From contig CACWTR010000026.1 of the NCBI GenBank assembly GCA_902763865.1, forward strand, positions 1 to 58,627: DNA of 58,627 nucleotides, given 5' to 3'. This DNA comes from an uncultured Bacteroidales bacterium. Lineage in GTDB: Bacteria; Bacteroidota; Bacteroidia; Bacteroidales; Bacteroidaceae. The position numbers were made by a program, and so were the translations under genes. This document shows, piece by piece, positions 34,410-42,307 of the stretch. Each line of letters starts with the position of its first letter. The first letter of the stretch is position 1. Under the pieces are notes generated by a model. That model had not been told where the DNA came from. It searched no databases and was given only the letters and a program-made list of their open reading frames with translations.

Positions 34410-35681
34410 TTACCACTCTACGATTTGTGCGTCGCCGAAGCGGTCGTAGCCGCTGACAAGGACACGGTCGCCGGCATGGAGGCCGTCGAGCACTTCGTAG
34501 TGCTCTGCGTTCTGGCGGCCCAGGCGGATGGGGACGCGGTGTGCCCTGCGGCCCGACTCATCGACAAGCATCACCCACTGTCCGCCCGTCTGGGCGTAGA
34601 AGTTGCCGCGCGGTACGATGAGGCGGCGCTCGCTCTGCCCGAGCTCTATCTTCAGGCGAAGGGTGAGTCCGGGTCGCAACAAAGTCCCCGACTTATCTTT
34701 CGAAAGGAGGTTTCCGGTCAGCTCTACGGCAAACGTATGGTCCTGCACCTGCGGGGTGATGCGGCTGACCTGGAGGGCCAGGCTGCGGCCCTTGTAGGTC
34801 GCCGTGGCGGGTTGTCCGTCCTGAATGCGGTCTATGTAGTACTCGTTCAGTCGTGCCGTCACCTTGTAGTCGGTCAGCACTCCAATCTCGCCCAGCAGTT
34901 CGCCTGCCGACACCTGGCCGCCTACGACGGCGCCCAGGCCGGCTATCTGCCCGTCGGTAGGTGCGAGGACGACGAGGGCTTCGCGGCGTGCCAGGCTGTT
35001 CTCGAGCTTCTGTGCCTCCATCGACATCTCCTGCTCAATGAGCTGCCGGCCCACGATGTTGAGCACCGAGTCGTGGCGCAGGCTCTCGATGGTCAGCTGT
35101 GTGCGGCGGCGGTTGTAGTCGTACTCTTCGCGTGCCACCTCCAGCTGCGCCTGGCTCTTCACGCCCATGCGTGCCTCTTCCTGTTCCAGCTCGAAGTTCT
35201 TCGCCATCTTCCGCAGCTCGAAGTCTGCGGCGAGGGCTTGCTGCCTGAGTGTGATACTCTTCTGCTGCATCTCGATGAGCTGCCTGCGGTGCTGCATCTG
35301 GTTGTGTTCATAGTTGCGCCTTTCGGAGGCAATCTCTTCCAGCACCTTCGGGTTGGAGAGCACCAGGATGGTGTCGCCGCGGCGCAGCAGGTCGCCGTTC
35401 TGACAGCAGATGCGCTCGACGGTGCCGCCCTCGCTGGCCGTCACACGCACCGACGTGACGGGGCAGACCAGGCCGTTCACATCGACGTACTCCAGGAAGT
35501 CGCCGTCGCAGACCTGGGCTATCTGGTCGGCATCGACGTTGGTGCGGAGTGTCTTGGGTCGCAGTTGCAGGCTGGTGGCATAGCCTATCAGGGCCAAAAG
35601 CACAGCACCGCCCAGCAGGTGCAAGCGGTACTTCACGTACCAGGGTTTTTTCGGTAGTTTGATGTCCATATCGTTATTCAT
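34410..35681 (-). CDS. HlyD/RND-type periplasmic adaptor of the ABC exporter
   Basis: 423 residues. One N-terminal membrane segment (LLGGAVLLALIGYATSL, about 24-40), a split lipoyl/barrel-sandwich domain (VTASEGGTVERICCQNGDLLRRGDTILVL and later LAPTDGQIAGLGAVVGGQVSAGE), a coiled-coil hairpin between them (about 110-220), then beta-barrel and membrane-proximal domains. It should bridge the FtsX permeases to the TolC-type channel. Its start overlaps the end of the channel gene by 8 bp, so they are coupled and share the sigma-54 promoter at 37116-37133. Confidence 0.9.
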   Translation of the reverse strand: MNNDMDIKLPKKPWYVKYRLHLLGGAVLLALIGYATSLQLRPKTLRTNVDADQIAQVCDGDFLEYVDVNGLVCPVTSVRVTASEGGTVERICCQNGDLLRRGDTILVLSNPKVLEEIASERRNYEHNQMQHRRQLIEMQQKSITLRQQALAADFELRKMAKNFELEQEEARMGVKSQAQLEVAREEYDYNRRRTQLTIESLRHDSVLNIVGRQLIEQEMSMEAQKLENSLARREALVVLAPTDGQIAGLGAVVGGQVSAGELLGEIGVLTDYKVTARLNEYYIDRIQDGQPATATYKGRSLALQVSRITPQVQDHTFAVELTGNLLSKDKSGTLLRPGLTLRLKIELGQSERRLIVPRGNFYAQTGGQWVMLVDESGRRAHRVPIRLGRQNAEHYEVLDGLHAGDRVLVSGYDRFGDAQIVEW

Positions 35682-37104
35682 TATCCAGTTTAAGACTTCT
35701 CAGCCCGTAGTAGAGGCTCCAGTACGTCTGAAGGGCGGTGACGAAGGCTCGCTGGGCGTTGTCCTTCTCGTTGATGCTCGTGCCCAGCTCCAGCAGGCTT
35801 GTGCGTCCTTGCAGGTAGAGCCAGCGGGCCACGTCGTAGCGCCGCAGGGCCGTCTGGCGTGTGCGGTAGGCTATCTTCACGCGATAGGCCTGCAGGTTGT
35901 ACTGCCGCACCATCTTCAGCACGTTCAGGCGGAACTCCTGCATCGCCTGCTCGCTCTGCGTCTGTGTCAGCTCCAGCCGCGACTTCGCCACGCGCACCTG
36001 CCCTTTGCCGCGACCCCAGTCGAGCAGAGGCAGCGAGAGCGACAGGCTGACGTACTGCTGGTTGAGCGGTTTGTGATAGGCCTCCGCCACCGTAGCGCCC
36101 GTCTGCGAAAGGCCGAACTGCACGTAGAGGTCGGCTTTCAGTCCGCGGCTGGCCTTGGCTGCCGAGAGTGCGCTACGGCTCTCCTCGACGTTCAGGCGCA
36201 GTCTCTCGGGGTCCGGGTTGTTCCTGAGGGCCTGCTCCAGCACCTGGTCGGCATCCATCGTCTCCATGTGAACCAGGGTGTCCGTCACGACCGAGAGGGT
36301 CAGGTCCTCTTGGATGCCGAGATAGGTGCGCAGCGTCAGCATGGCATCCTCCACCTCGGCCTCCGCGTTCAGGCGGTTTGTCTCTTCGCTCAGCTTGCTC
36401 ACCTCCAGCTGCAGCATCTCGTTCTCCGTGATGCTGCCACGCTCGTAGCGGCGGAGAGCATAGCTGTGGAGCGTGTCGCTGACGGCGTAGTTCTGCCGCG
36501 CTATGTCGAGGTTCGTCTGTGCTACGGCGAGCATAAAGAAATAGGTACTCGCGCGCGAGGCCACCAGCTCCATCGTCTCGGCATACTGCTTGCGGGCCAC
36601 GCTGTGGCGCATCGGCTCGGTGCGTCGTGCCCATCGCAATGCGTTGTGCCCCAGCAGGCTCTGCCTGTAGCCAATGGAGAACGGCACGCTGCTGTAGCTG
36701 TGGTGCGACTGTTCGAACTCGTCCTGACGGTAGAGGTTGCTGCGCACGAAGAGCGTGCCGCCCGTGAACCAGACGTTCTGGCTGATGTCTATCGAAAGGT
36801 CGGTACTCAGCTGGTTCTGCCGCACAAAAACATCGGTACCGTCGGGCTGTGTGACGCGGCTCACCTGCCGGTTCAGCGTGGGCGAGCTGCTGAGCGTCAC
36901 CGACGGCAGGTAGTTGGCCTTATGGTAGCGGAAGCTCCACTCCGCCGACTCCAGTGCGTGGCGTGCCGCCAGTGCGTCAGCCGACTGCTGCTGCGCCAGC
37001 GTCACGGCATCGGCCAGCGTCAGCCTGAGCGTGTCAGTCGGCAGCGGCATCGGCATCGCCCGGCACGGCAGCATCAATAACAGGGTAAATAGTATCTGCT
37101 TCAT
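35674..37104 (-). CDS. TolC-family outer membrane channel protein
   Basis: 476 residues from ATG 37104; this start gives a signal peptide (MKQILFTLLLMLPCRAMP), although the frame stays open further upstream. Two OEP repeats are visible: TLADAVTLAQQQSADALAARHALESA and a second half beginning VLEQALRNNPDPERLRLNVEESR, each with long coiled helices and short beta stretches. It forms the outer-membrane exit of the exporter. It is the first gene of the tolC-hlyD operon. The predicted sigma-54 start of transcription is one or two bases before the ATG, so the message may be leaderless. Confidence 0.9.
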   Translation of the reverse strand: MKQILFTLLLMLPCRAMPMPLPTDTLRLTLADAVTLAQQQSADALAARHALESAEWSFRYHKANYLPSVTLSSSPTLNRQVSRVTQPDGTDVFVRQNQLSTDLSIDISQNVWFTGGTLFVRSNLYRQDEFEQSHHSYSSVPFSIGYRQSLLGHNALRWARRTEPMRHSVARKQYAETMELVASRASTYFFMLAVAQTNLDIARQNYAVSDTLHSYALRRYERGSITENEMLQLEVSKLSEETNRLNAEAEVEDAMLTLRTYLGIQEDLTLSVVTDTLVHMETMDADQVLEQALRNNPDPERLRLNVEESRSALSAAKASRGLKADLYVQFGLSQTGATVAEAYHKPLNQQYVSLSLSLPLLDWGRGKGQVRVAKSRLELTQTQSEQAMQEFRLNVLKMVRQYNLQAYRVKIAYRTRQTALRRYDVARWLYLQGRTSLLELGTSINEKDNAQRAFVTALQTYWSLYYGLRSLKLDNE

Positions 37105-37115
37105 ACCTATACTAT

Positions 37116-37133
37116 GACAAGATGCGTGCCAAA
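37116..37133 (-). promoter_or_regulatory. Sigma-54 promoter of the tolC-hlyD operon
   Basis: Minus strand TTTGGCACG-N4-TTGTC: -24 element TGGCACG at 37125-37131, -12 element at 37116-37120. Spacing is exact for sigma-54. The -12 has GT rather than the usual GC. The permease promoter at 42308 has the same extended GTTTGGCACG and the same TC before TTG. Confidence 0.8.
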
Positions 37134-37187
37134 CACTTATCTCACTGATAATAGGGAGGAAACGCTTCCGTCGTGTGCTTCCCTGCC

Positions 37188-37223
37188 CGTGCGACTCCGC
37201 ACGAATGTGTGCGATAGCGCACA
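37188..37223. promoter_or_regulatory. Paired enhancer sites upstream of tolC (predicted NtrC-type regulator binding)
   Basis: CGTGCGACTCCGCACG (37188-37203) and TGTGCGATAGCGCACA (37208-37223), both perfect palindromes of the form YGTGCG-N4-CGCACR, starts 20 bp apart. They lie exactly 56 bp from the -24 element, as in the permease promoter. Confidence 0.85.
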
Positions 37224-37347
37224 AAAAGCCACTCGTCACCAATAAAAGTGGGGGTAGGGTAGGGGAGTATGGAAGAAAATGACTACCTTTGCAGTCGAAA
37301 GGAGAAGAAAGGAGACTGCACACATATCAGTATGACCTTCCGGATGC

Positions 37348-37444
37348 GACACGTCGATTTCGTTGCTCCATCGCGATGGAGCAATTGCTTCATCGCGATG
37401 AAGCAATTGCTTGATGGCGATGAAGCAATGAAGACGACACGAGG
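37348..37444. repeat. Array of three 22-bp palindromes with GACACG flanks, copy 2
   Basis: Units at 37363-37384, 37385-37406 and 37407-37428, the middle one identical to the perfect unit at 25134 (inner 20 bases TGCTTCATCGCGATGAAGCA). The first unit has compensating changes in both arms (TGCTCCATCG with CGATGGAGCA). Left flank GACACGTCG (37348-37356) and right flank GACACGAGG (37436-37444). In the gap 37105-37503 the other signals are the sigma-54 promoter, the enhancer pair and a -7 box TACCTTTG at 37284-37291 for the regulator gene. Confidence 0.9.
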
Positions 37445-37503
37445 GGTACACTTTCACTGCGGGTCTCTCTAACCTACTGCTGACATCAAACAGACCTCAA
37501 AGT

Positions 37504-38868
37504 ATGGACGAAAGAAAAGGAAAGGTGCTCGTCATTGACGACAACGAAGACATCCTCTTTGCGCTGAACCTGCTGCTCAAGCCGCACGTTGAGGACATAC
37601 GCGTCACGACGCGACCCGAGCAGATCGACAAGTTCCTCGACATGGCGGAGCCCGACGTGGTGCTGCTCGACATGAACTTCAAGCGCGACACCATCAGCGG
37701 CGAAGAGGGCTTCGAGTGGCTGGAACACATCCTGCACCGCGACCCGCAGGCCGTGGTCATACTCATGACGGCTTACGCCGATGCCGACAAAGCGGTACGC
37801 GCCCTGAAGAGCGGCGCCACGGACTTCGTGACGAAGCCTTGGGACAACGCCAAGCTGCTGGCAACGCTCTCGGCAGGCATCAAGCTCAGTCAGGAACGGC
37901 ACAGGAGCCGCCTCCTGGAGCAACGCATGGAGGTGGCGGCATCGCCCTTCGGAGCAACAGCTGCCCCGACCATCATCGGCGAGAGTCCCGTCATGCAGCG
38001 CCTGCTGCGGACCGTGGAACAGGTGGCTCCGACGGATGCCAACGTGCTCATCCTCGGCGAGAACGGCACGGGCAAGGACGTCATAGCCCGCCGGCTGTGC
38101 GCCCTCTCCGCTCGCGCCGCAAAGCCCTTCGTCAGCATCGACCTGGGCAGCGTGCCGGAACAGCTCTTCGAGAGCGAGCTCTTCGGCTACGAAAAGGGGG
38201 CCTTCACCGATGCCCGCAAGCCGAAAGCCGGACGCATGGAGGCCGCCAGCAGCGGCACGCTCTTCCTCGACGAGATTGGCAACCTGACCCTTCCCCTGCA
38301 GGCAAAGCTCTTGGCAGCACTGGAGCGACGCGAAATCTCGCGCCTCGGCAGCACACAGCTGACGCCCATCGACGTGCGCCTCATCTGCGCCACGAATGCC
38401 GACATCCGCGGCGAGGTGAACGAAGGGCGCTTCCGTCAGGACCTGCTCTACCGCATCAACACCATCGAGATCACCATCCCGCCGCTGCGCGAACGCGGCG
38501 AGGACATCATCCTGCTCGCCGAGCACTTCCTGGCCCTCTACGCACGCAAGTACGGCAAGCCGAAGCAGACGCTGAACCGCGACGCACGCCAGCGGCTGCT
38601 GAAGCACACATGGCCCGGCAACGTGCGCGAGCTGATGCACGCCGCCGAGCGGGCAGTGCTGCTCGGCAAGGGCACAACGCTCTGCGCACAGGACTTCGTG
38701 CTGGAGGAACCCTCGCGACGCAACCAGCAGATGCAGACGCTGAACCTGGAACGCCTGGAGCAGGAAGCCATCAGCCGCGCCATGCAGATAGCGGGCGGCA
38801 ACGTCACGCATGCTGCCGAACTGCTGGGCATCACACGCTTCGCACTCTACAGGAAACTGAGCAAATGA
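37504..38868 (+). CDS. NtrC-family sigma-54-dependent response regulator
   Basis: 454 residues in three domains. The receiver (1-125) has the acidic pair IDDNED and phosphorylation site Asp56 in VVLLDMNF, then MTAYAD and the switch Lys in TKPWD. The AAA+ domain (about 150-390) has Walker A GENGTGKD, the sigma-54-contacting GAFTDA loop (ELFGYEKGAFTDA), and Walker B GTLFLDEIG. The C-terminal Fis-type helix-turn-helix reads GNVTHAAELLGITRFALYRKL. It should activate the two sigma-54 promoters on either side. The kinase gene lies downstream. Confidence 0.95.
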   Translation: MDERKGKVLVIDDNEDILFALNLLLKPHVEDIRVTTRPEQIDKFLDMAEPDVVLLDMNFKRDTISGEEGFEWLEHILHRDPQAVVILMTAYADADKAVRALKSGATDFVTKPWDNAKLLATLSAGIKLSQERHRSRLLEQRMEVAASPFGATAAPTIIGESPVMQRLLRTVEQVAPTDANVLILGENGTGKDVIARRLCALSARAAKPFVSIDLGSVPEQLFESELFGYEKGAFTDARKPKAGRMEAASSGTLFLDEIGNLTLPLQAKLLAALERREISRLGSTQLTPIDVRLICATNADIRGEVNEGRFRQDLLYRINTIEITIPPLRERGEDIILLAEHFLALYARKYGKPKQTLNRDARQRLLKHTWPGNVRELMHAAERAVLLGKGTTLCAQDFVLEEPSRRNQQMQTLNLERLEQEAISRAMQIAGGNVTHAAELLGITRFALYRKLSK

Positions 38869-38885
38869 AGATAGCTATTATATAA

Positions 38886-38992
38886 AACAACGGATTATAC
38901 GGATTATACGGATTATATGAGCCTTTCAAGGCTCAGGAATCTGTTTAATTCATCTGCTGAAAGATTCCTTTCAATCCTTTCAATCCGTTGTT
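38886..38992. repeat. Repeat element between regulator and kinase genes
   Basis: AACAACGGATT (38886-38896) and AATCCGTTGTT (38982-38992) are an 11-bp inverted pair enclosing three tandem 9-bp CGGATTATA units and a GAGCC/GGCTC hairpin. It resembles other composite palindromic elements here and holds no gene. Confidence 0.75.
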
Positions 38993-39016
38993 AAAACATC
39001 ATCCAAGTTAAATGAA

Positions 39017-40657
39017 ATGAAGACATACATATTATATATAATAGGGCTTATCGGCCTGATGACCTGTCTGGCCCTCAGCATCCGTGCGGGACTGCTATGG
39101 CCGTCCGCCGCCCTGGGCGTGGCGCTGCTGTGGCTGTGCCTCTCGCTCTACGGACGCATCGGACGACTGCTCTACGCCTACCGCGAGACGGAAAAGGAGA
39201 ACGAACACCTGCACACCCGCCTGGTCGAGGCCGAGCGACAGTTGCAGTACCTGCGGCAGCTCACCGAGAATGTCGATACGGCTCTCTTCGTCTGCACCAC
39301 CGACGGACGCATCGATTGGATGAACCACGCCGCAACCCTGTTCTCCTCCCCCTCGGGCCTCTCCCCCGTGAAGTTCCCCTCCCTCACGGGGGAGGGGTTA
39401 GGGGAGAGGCCGGGGAATCTGCCGCCCCACATCCTCTCGGCCATCGCCGAGCACAAAGAGGTGGTGGACGGCTGCGCCCTCTCCACCGTACTGCTGCGCA
39501 TCGACGGACGGCGACGGCTCATCGTGGCGCTGAAGGACGTGTCGATGCTGATGCAGCAGCAGGAGATGGAGGCCTGCTGGCAGCTCATCCGCGTGCTGAC
39601 CCACGAGATTATGAACTCCCTGACGCCCATCATCTCCATCAGCGAGACGCTCGCCGATTCCCTCCCCCTCGATGGAGGACAGGAGGGGGCTGCCGTCATC
39701 AACCGCCGCTGCCACGCACTGCTCGACTTCGTGGAGAGCTACCGCCAGCTGACGCGCATCAAGCAACCCGAGCGGACACAGTTCCCCGTCGCAGACCTCT
39801 TCGCCCACATAAAGGCACTCTACAGCCTCTCCCCCGGCCCCTCCCCCGTGGGGGAGGGGAGCAGGCAGCCTGCAAAAGTAACTTGTTCCCCCTCCACCAC
39901 GGGGGAGGAGAGCAGGCAGCCTGCAAAAGTGACTTGTTCCCCCTCCACCACGGGGGAGGTGAGCAGGCAGCCTCCAAAGGTAACCTTTTCCCCCTCCCCC
40001 ACGGGAGAGGGGAGCAGGCAGCCTGCAAAGGTAACCTTTTCCCCCTCCCCCGTGGGGGAGGGGAGCAGGCAGCCTGCAAAAGTAACCTTTTCCCCCTCCC
40101 CCACGGGGGAGGAGAGCAGGCAGCCTGCAAAGGTAACCTTTTCCCCCTCCACCACGGGAGAGGGGAGCAGGCAGCCTGCAAAAGTAACTTGTTCCCCCTC
40201 CACCACGGGGGAAGGGAGCAGGCAGCCTGCAAAGGTAACCTTTTCCCCCTCCCCCACGGGGGAGGGGCAAGGGGAGAGGCTATCCCTCTTTGCCGACCGT
40301 TCCCAGATAGAGCAGGTCCTCATCAACCTCATCAAGAATGCCTACGAGAGCGGCGCCACGGAGGTAGAGCTCACGGCCTCCGAGACCCTCTCTAACTCCC
40401 CATTAAAGGGGGAGAACTCCCTCCCTTTAAGGGAGGGCAGGGGAGGGTCTGTTATCTGTGTTCGCGACAACGGCTGCGGCATGTCGCCCGACGTCCTCGC
40501 GCAAGCCTTCATCCCCTTCTTCACCACCAAACAGGCCGGCACCGGCATCGGCCTCGCCCTCTGCCGACAAATCATCCTCAAGCACGGCGGCACCATCACC
40601 ATCGACAGCGAGGAAGGCCGCGGCACCACCTTCACCATCTCACTCCCTAAAGCCTGA
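39017..40657 (+). CDS. Sensor histidine kinase with a 51-bp repeat array inside the ATPase region
   Basis: 546 residues. Two N-terminal membrane helices (about 5-45), a short coiled coil, a PAS domain (about 78-175), a DHp helix with phospho-acceptor His196 in LTHEIMNSLTP, then an ATPase domain: N box QVLINLIKNAYES, G1 VRDNGCGM, FIPFFTTK, and G2 GTGIGLALCRQI. Between the DHp domain and the N box lies an insertion of about 140 residues, eight copies of a 17-residue unit (SRQPAKVTFSPSPTGEG-like). Two or three further palindrome-derived inserts are in the PAS and ATPase domains. It presumably phosphorylates the neighbouring NtrC-type regulator. Confidence 0.92.
   Translation: MKTYILYIIGLIGLMTCLALSIRAGLLWPSAALGVALLWLCLSLYGRIGRLLYAYRETEKENEHLHTRLVEAERQLQYLRQLTENVDTALFVCTTDGRIDWMNHAATLFSSPSGLSPVKFPSLTGEGLGERPGNLPPHILSAIAEHKEVVDGCALSTVLLRIDGRRRLIVALKDVSMLMQQQEMEACWQLIRVLTHEIMNSLTPIISISETLADSLPLDGGQEGAAVINRRCHALLDFVESYRQLTRIKQPERTQFPVADLFAHIKALYSLSPGPSPVGEGSRQPAKVTCSPSTTGEESRQPAKVTCSPSTTGEVSRQPPKVTFSPSPTGEGSRQPAKVTFSPSPVGEGSRQPAKVTFSPSPTGEESRQPAKVTFSPSTTGEGSRQPAKVTCSPSTTGEGSRQPAKVTFSPSPTGEGQGERLSLFADRSQIEQVLINLIKNAYESGATEVELTASETLSNSPLKGENSLPLREGRGGSVICVRDNGCGMSPDVLAQAFIPFFTTKQAGTGIGLALCRQIILKHGGTITIDSEEGRGTTFTISLPKA
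39840..40268 (+). repeat. 51-bp tandem array, eight full units plus a partial, in frame in the kinase gene
   Basis: Units start at 39840, 39891, 39942, 39993, 40044, 40095, 40146 and 40197, with a partial unit at 40248. Each has a CTCC(N)CCACGGGGGAG-like palindrome followed by AGCAGGCAGCCTGCAAA. 51 bp is 17 codons, so gain or loss of units keeps the frame. All six frames stay largely open. Confidence 0.97.
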
Positions 40658-40714
40658 TTCCCATCTCCCCAAAGAGCAAAACTATTAAATCCTGCACAGA
40701 AATCAAGGAAAAAC

Positions 40715-40745
40715 TTGGATTATTGTGCAAATACTGCTAACTTTG
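40715..40745 (+). promoter_or_regulatory. Promoter of the AbiE-type toxin-antitoxin pair
   Basis: TTGG (40715-40718), 19 bp, TAACTTTG (40738-40745). The leader to the GTG start at 40765 is about 13 nt. Confidence 0.7.
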
Positions 40746-40764
40746 CACAAAAAAACTAAGCATC

Positions 40765-41394
40765 GTGAAGGAGAATCCATTGGTAAAGTTCGGGAGTGTG
40801 CCCGTGCAAACGGGTGTACTGTCTGCTTGTTTTGACAATTTGTCATCGCCCAGTGAAAAGATAAGGGCGTTGGAAAAGGACGGGCAACTGATTCGTCTGA
40901 AACGTGGCCTCTATGTGGTGGCGGGCCAAGTGAGTGGTAAGCCTGTCAATGCCTGTCTGTGCGCAAACCACATCTACGGTCCTTCATACGTGTCAGAACA
41001 TTGGGCACTTCGATGGTACGGACTGATACCGGAGCGTGTCTATACGATGACCTCGGTCACAACCAAGCGTTCTCGCCAGTTTCGCAATTCATTGGGTCTG
41101 TTCACCTACGCCCAAGTGAGACCCGACTACTTTTCCATCGGCATTGACAGCACCGAGGAAGACGGAGTGACGTTTCTCATGGCAAGCCGTGAGAAAGCAC
41201 TTTGCGATTTCATTCTCCACGACCGCCATATACCCTCACAGTCACTCAAGGCACTATGGCAGTACCTGGAAGAAGACATACGCTTCGATATGGACGAACT
41301 GGCTACATTCGATGTCAGCATCATCAAGGCCTGTGCCACGTGCGGACGAAAGGAGAGCATACTTAACAACCTAATAAAGATTATAAAGCAATGA
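40765..41394 (+). CDS. AbiEi-like antitoxin (type IV toxin-antitoxin)
   Basis: 209 residues, GTG start. The N-terminal winged-helix segment (LSACFDNLSSPSEKIRALEK then LKRGLYVV) is the usual AbiEi DNA-binding part, and the C-terminal domain includes PSYVSEHWALRWYGLIPE, the conserved SxxSALxxxGL-type segment of the family. Antitoxins of this class repress their own promoter and counter the toxin without direct binding. The last 4 bases overlap the toxin start (ATGA). It lies between the kinase and the permease genes, unrelated in function. Confidence 0.85.
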   Translation: MKENPLVKFGSVPVQTGVLSACFDNLSSPSEKIRALEKDGQLIRLKRGLYVVAGQVSGKPVNACLCANHIYGPSYVSEHWALRWYGLIPERVYTMTSVTTKRSRQFRNSLGLFTYAQVRPDYFSIGIDSTEEDGVTFLMASREKALCDFILHDRHIPSQSLKALWQYLEEDIRFDMDELATFDVSIIKACATCGRKESILNNLIKIIKQ

Positions 41395-42212
41395 CCATAT
41401 ATGACAAGATGGTGGCTGTGTATGCAGAAGAGAGAGGGACAGCCACTCCCAACGTAGAGCAGGAAGTGATGCAACGCATAGCACTGGCAGGACTGCACAG
41501 AGGCGGCTTCTTCCAGCACGCTGCTTTCTATGGCGGCACATGTCTGCGACTGTTCCACAGTTTGCCCAGATACTCAGAGGATATGGATTTCACGCTGACA
41601 GAAAAGCGTGGGGATATTCACCTGGAGAATTACTTCCCCGCCATTGTCGAAGAGTTTCGCCTGGCAGGCCACGAAGTAAGCATAGCTAAGAAAGACAAGA
41701 AAATCTTCGGTCGTGTAGAGTCGGCATTCTTGAAGGAGAATACTGAGGTTTACGACATCAAGTTCCAGACAAAGAAGACCATCAAGGTAAAGATAGAACT
41801 TGACATTGACCCACCTTTAGGGTTCACTACGGAACAATTAGCGATGCAGCTGCCATATTCGTTTATGTCACGCTGCCTGGTGTTGCCTGACCTCTTTGCA
41901 GGAAAGTTGCACGCACTGGTTTACCGAAACTGGAAAACGAGGGTGAAGGGGCGCGACTGGTACGACTTCGAGTGGTATGTCCGCTGGAACATCCCACTCA
42001 ACTTCGCCCACCTCCAGGAACGCATCCATGAATTCAGCGGTGTCATTATTGACAAGACGACCTTCTTGGATATGCTCCGAGAGAAACTGGCAACAACGGA
42101 TATAGAACAAGTGAAGGCAGACGTAAGAGGCTTTGTTGACAATACCCGCGAACTCGACATCTGGTCTAACGACTACTTCCTGATGCTGGCCGACAAGATA
42201 GTGTTCCTATAA
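41391..42212 (+). CDS. AbiEii-like nucleotidyltransferase toxin
   Basis: 273 residues. The nucleotidyltransferase motif GGTCLRLFHSLPRYSEDMDFTL contains the GG(S/T) and DxD pattern of the AbiEii/AbiGii family; the later KIELDIDPP and the helical LFAGKLHALVYR segment also fit. Relatives are toxins that modify tRNA or other targets by nucleotide transfer, and some AbiE pairs give phage resistance. The target here is unknown. It is coupled to the antitoxin, and the enhancer sites of the permease operon start 5 bp after its stop. Confidence 0.88.
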   Translation: MTIYDKMVAVYAEERGTATPNVEQEVMQRIALAGLHRGGFFQHAAFYGGTCLRLFHSLPRYSEDMDFTLTEKRGDIHLENYFPAIVEEFRLAGHEVSIAKKDKKIFGRVESAFLKENTEVYDIKFQTKKTIKVKIELDIDPPLGFTTEQLAMQLPYSFMSRCLVLPDLFAGKLHALVYRNWKTRVKGRDWYDFEWYVRWNIPLNFAHLQERIHEFSGVIIDKTTFLDMLREKLATTDIEQVKADVRGFVDNTRELDIWSNDYFLMLADKIVFL

Positions 42213-42217
42213 AGCTT

Positions 42218-42253
42218 TGTGCATTTCCGCACGGTTGTGAGCGGAAGCGCACA
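42218..42253. promoter_or_regulatory. Paired enhancer sites upstream of the permease operon
   Basis: TGTGCATTTCCGCACG (42218-42233) and TGAGCGGAAGCGCACA (42238-42253), one mismatch each from TGTGCG-N4-CGCACR symmetry, starts 20 bp apart, exactly 56 bp before the -24 element at 42310. This is the same arrangement as at 37188-37223, in opposite orientation. Confidence 0.85.
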
Positions 42254-42307
42254 GTGGAGGCAAGGGCGGAAAGCATCGCAACTTGCAGAGAACTTGTGCT
42301 TTCACGG

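Noticed and set aside
37105-37323. Upstream extension of the TolC-type protein to 549 residues
   Set aside because: The ATG at 37104 gives a clean signal peptide, and the upstream stretch covers the sigma-54 promoter and enhancer sites.
39840-40268. CRISPR-like tandem repeats
   Set aside because: Units are contiguous 51-bp repeats with no unique spacers, inside a coding frame, and no cas genes are present. The 22-bp arrays are rejected as CRISPR for the same reason.
39398-40270. Long open frame on the minus strand opposite the kinase gene (290 codons, Gly/Leu-rich)
   Set aside because: It is a by-product of the 51-bp GC-rich array, whose unit length is a multiple of three and keeps all frames open. 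It has no domain and no plausible start.
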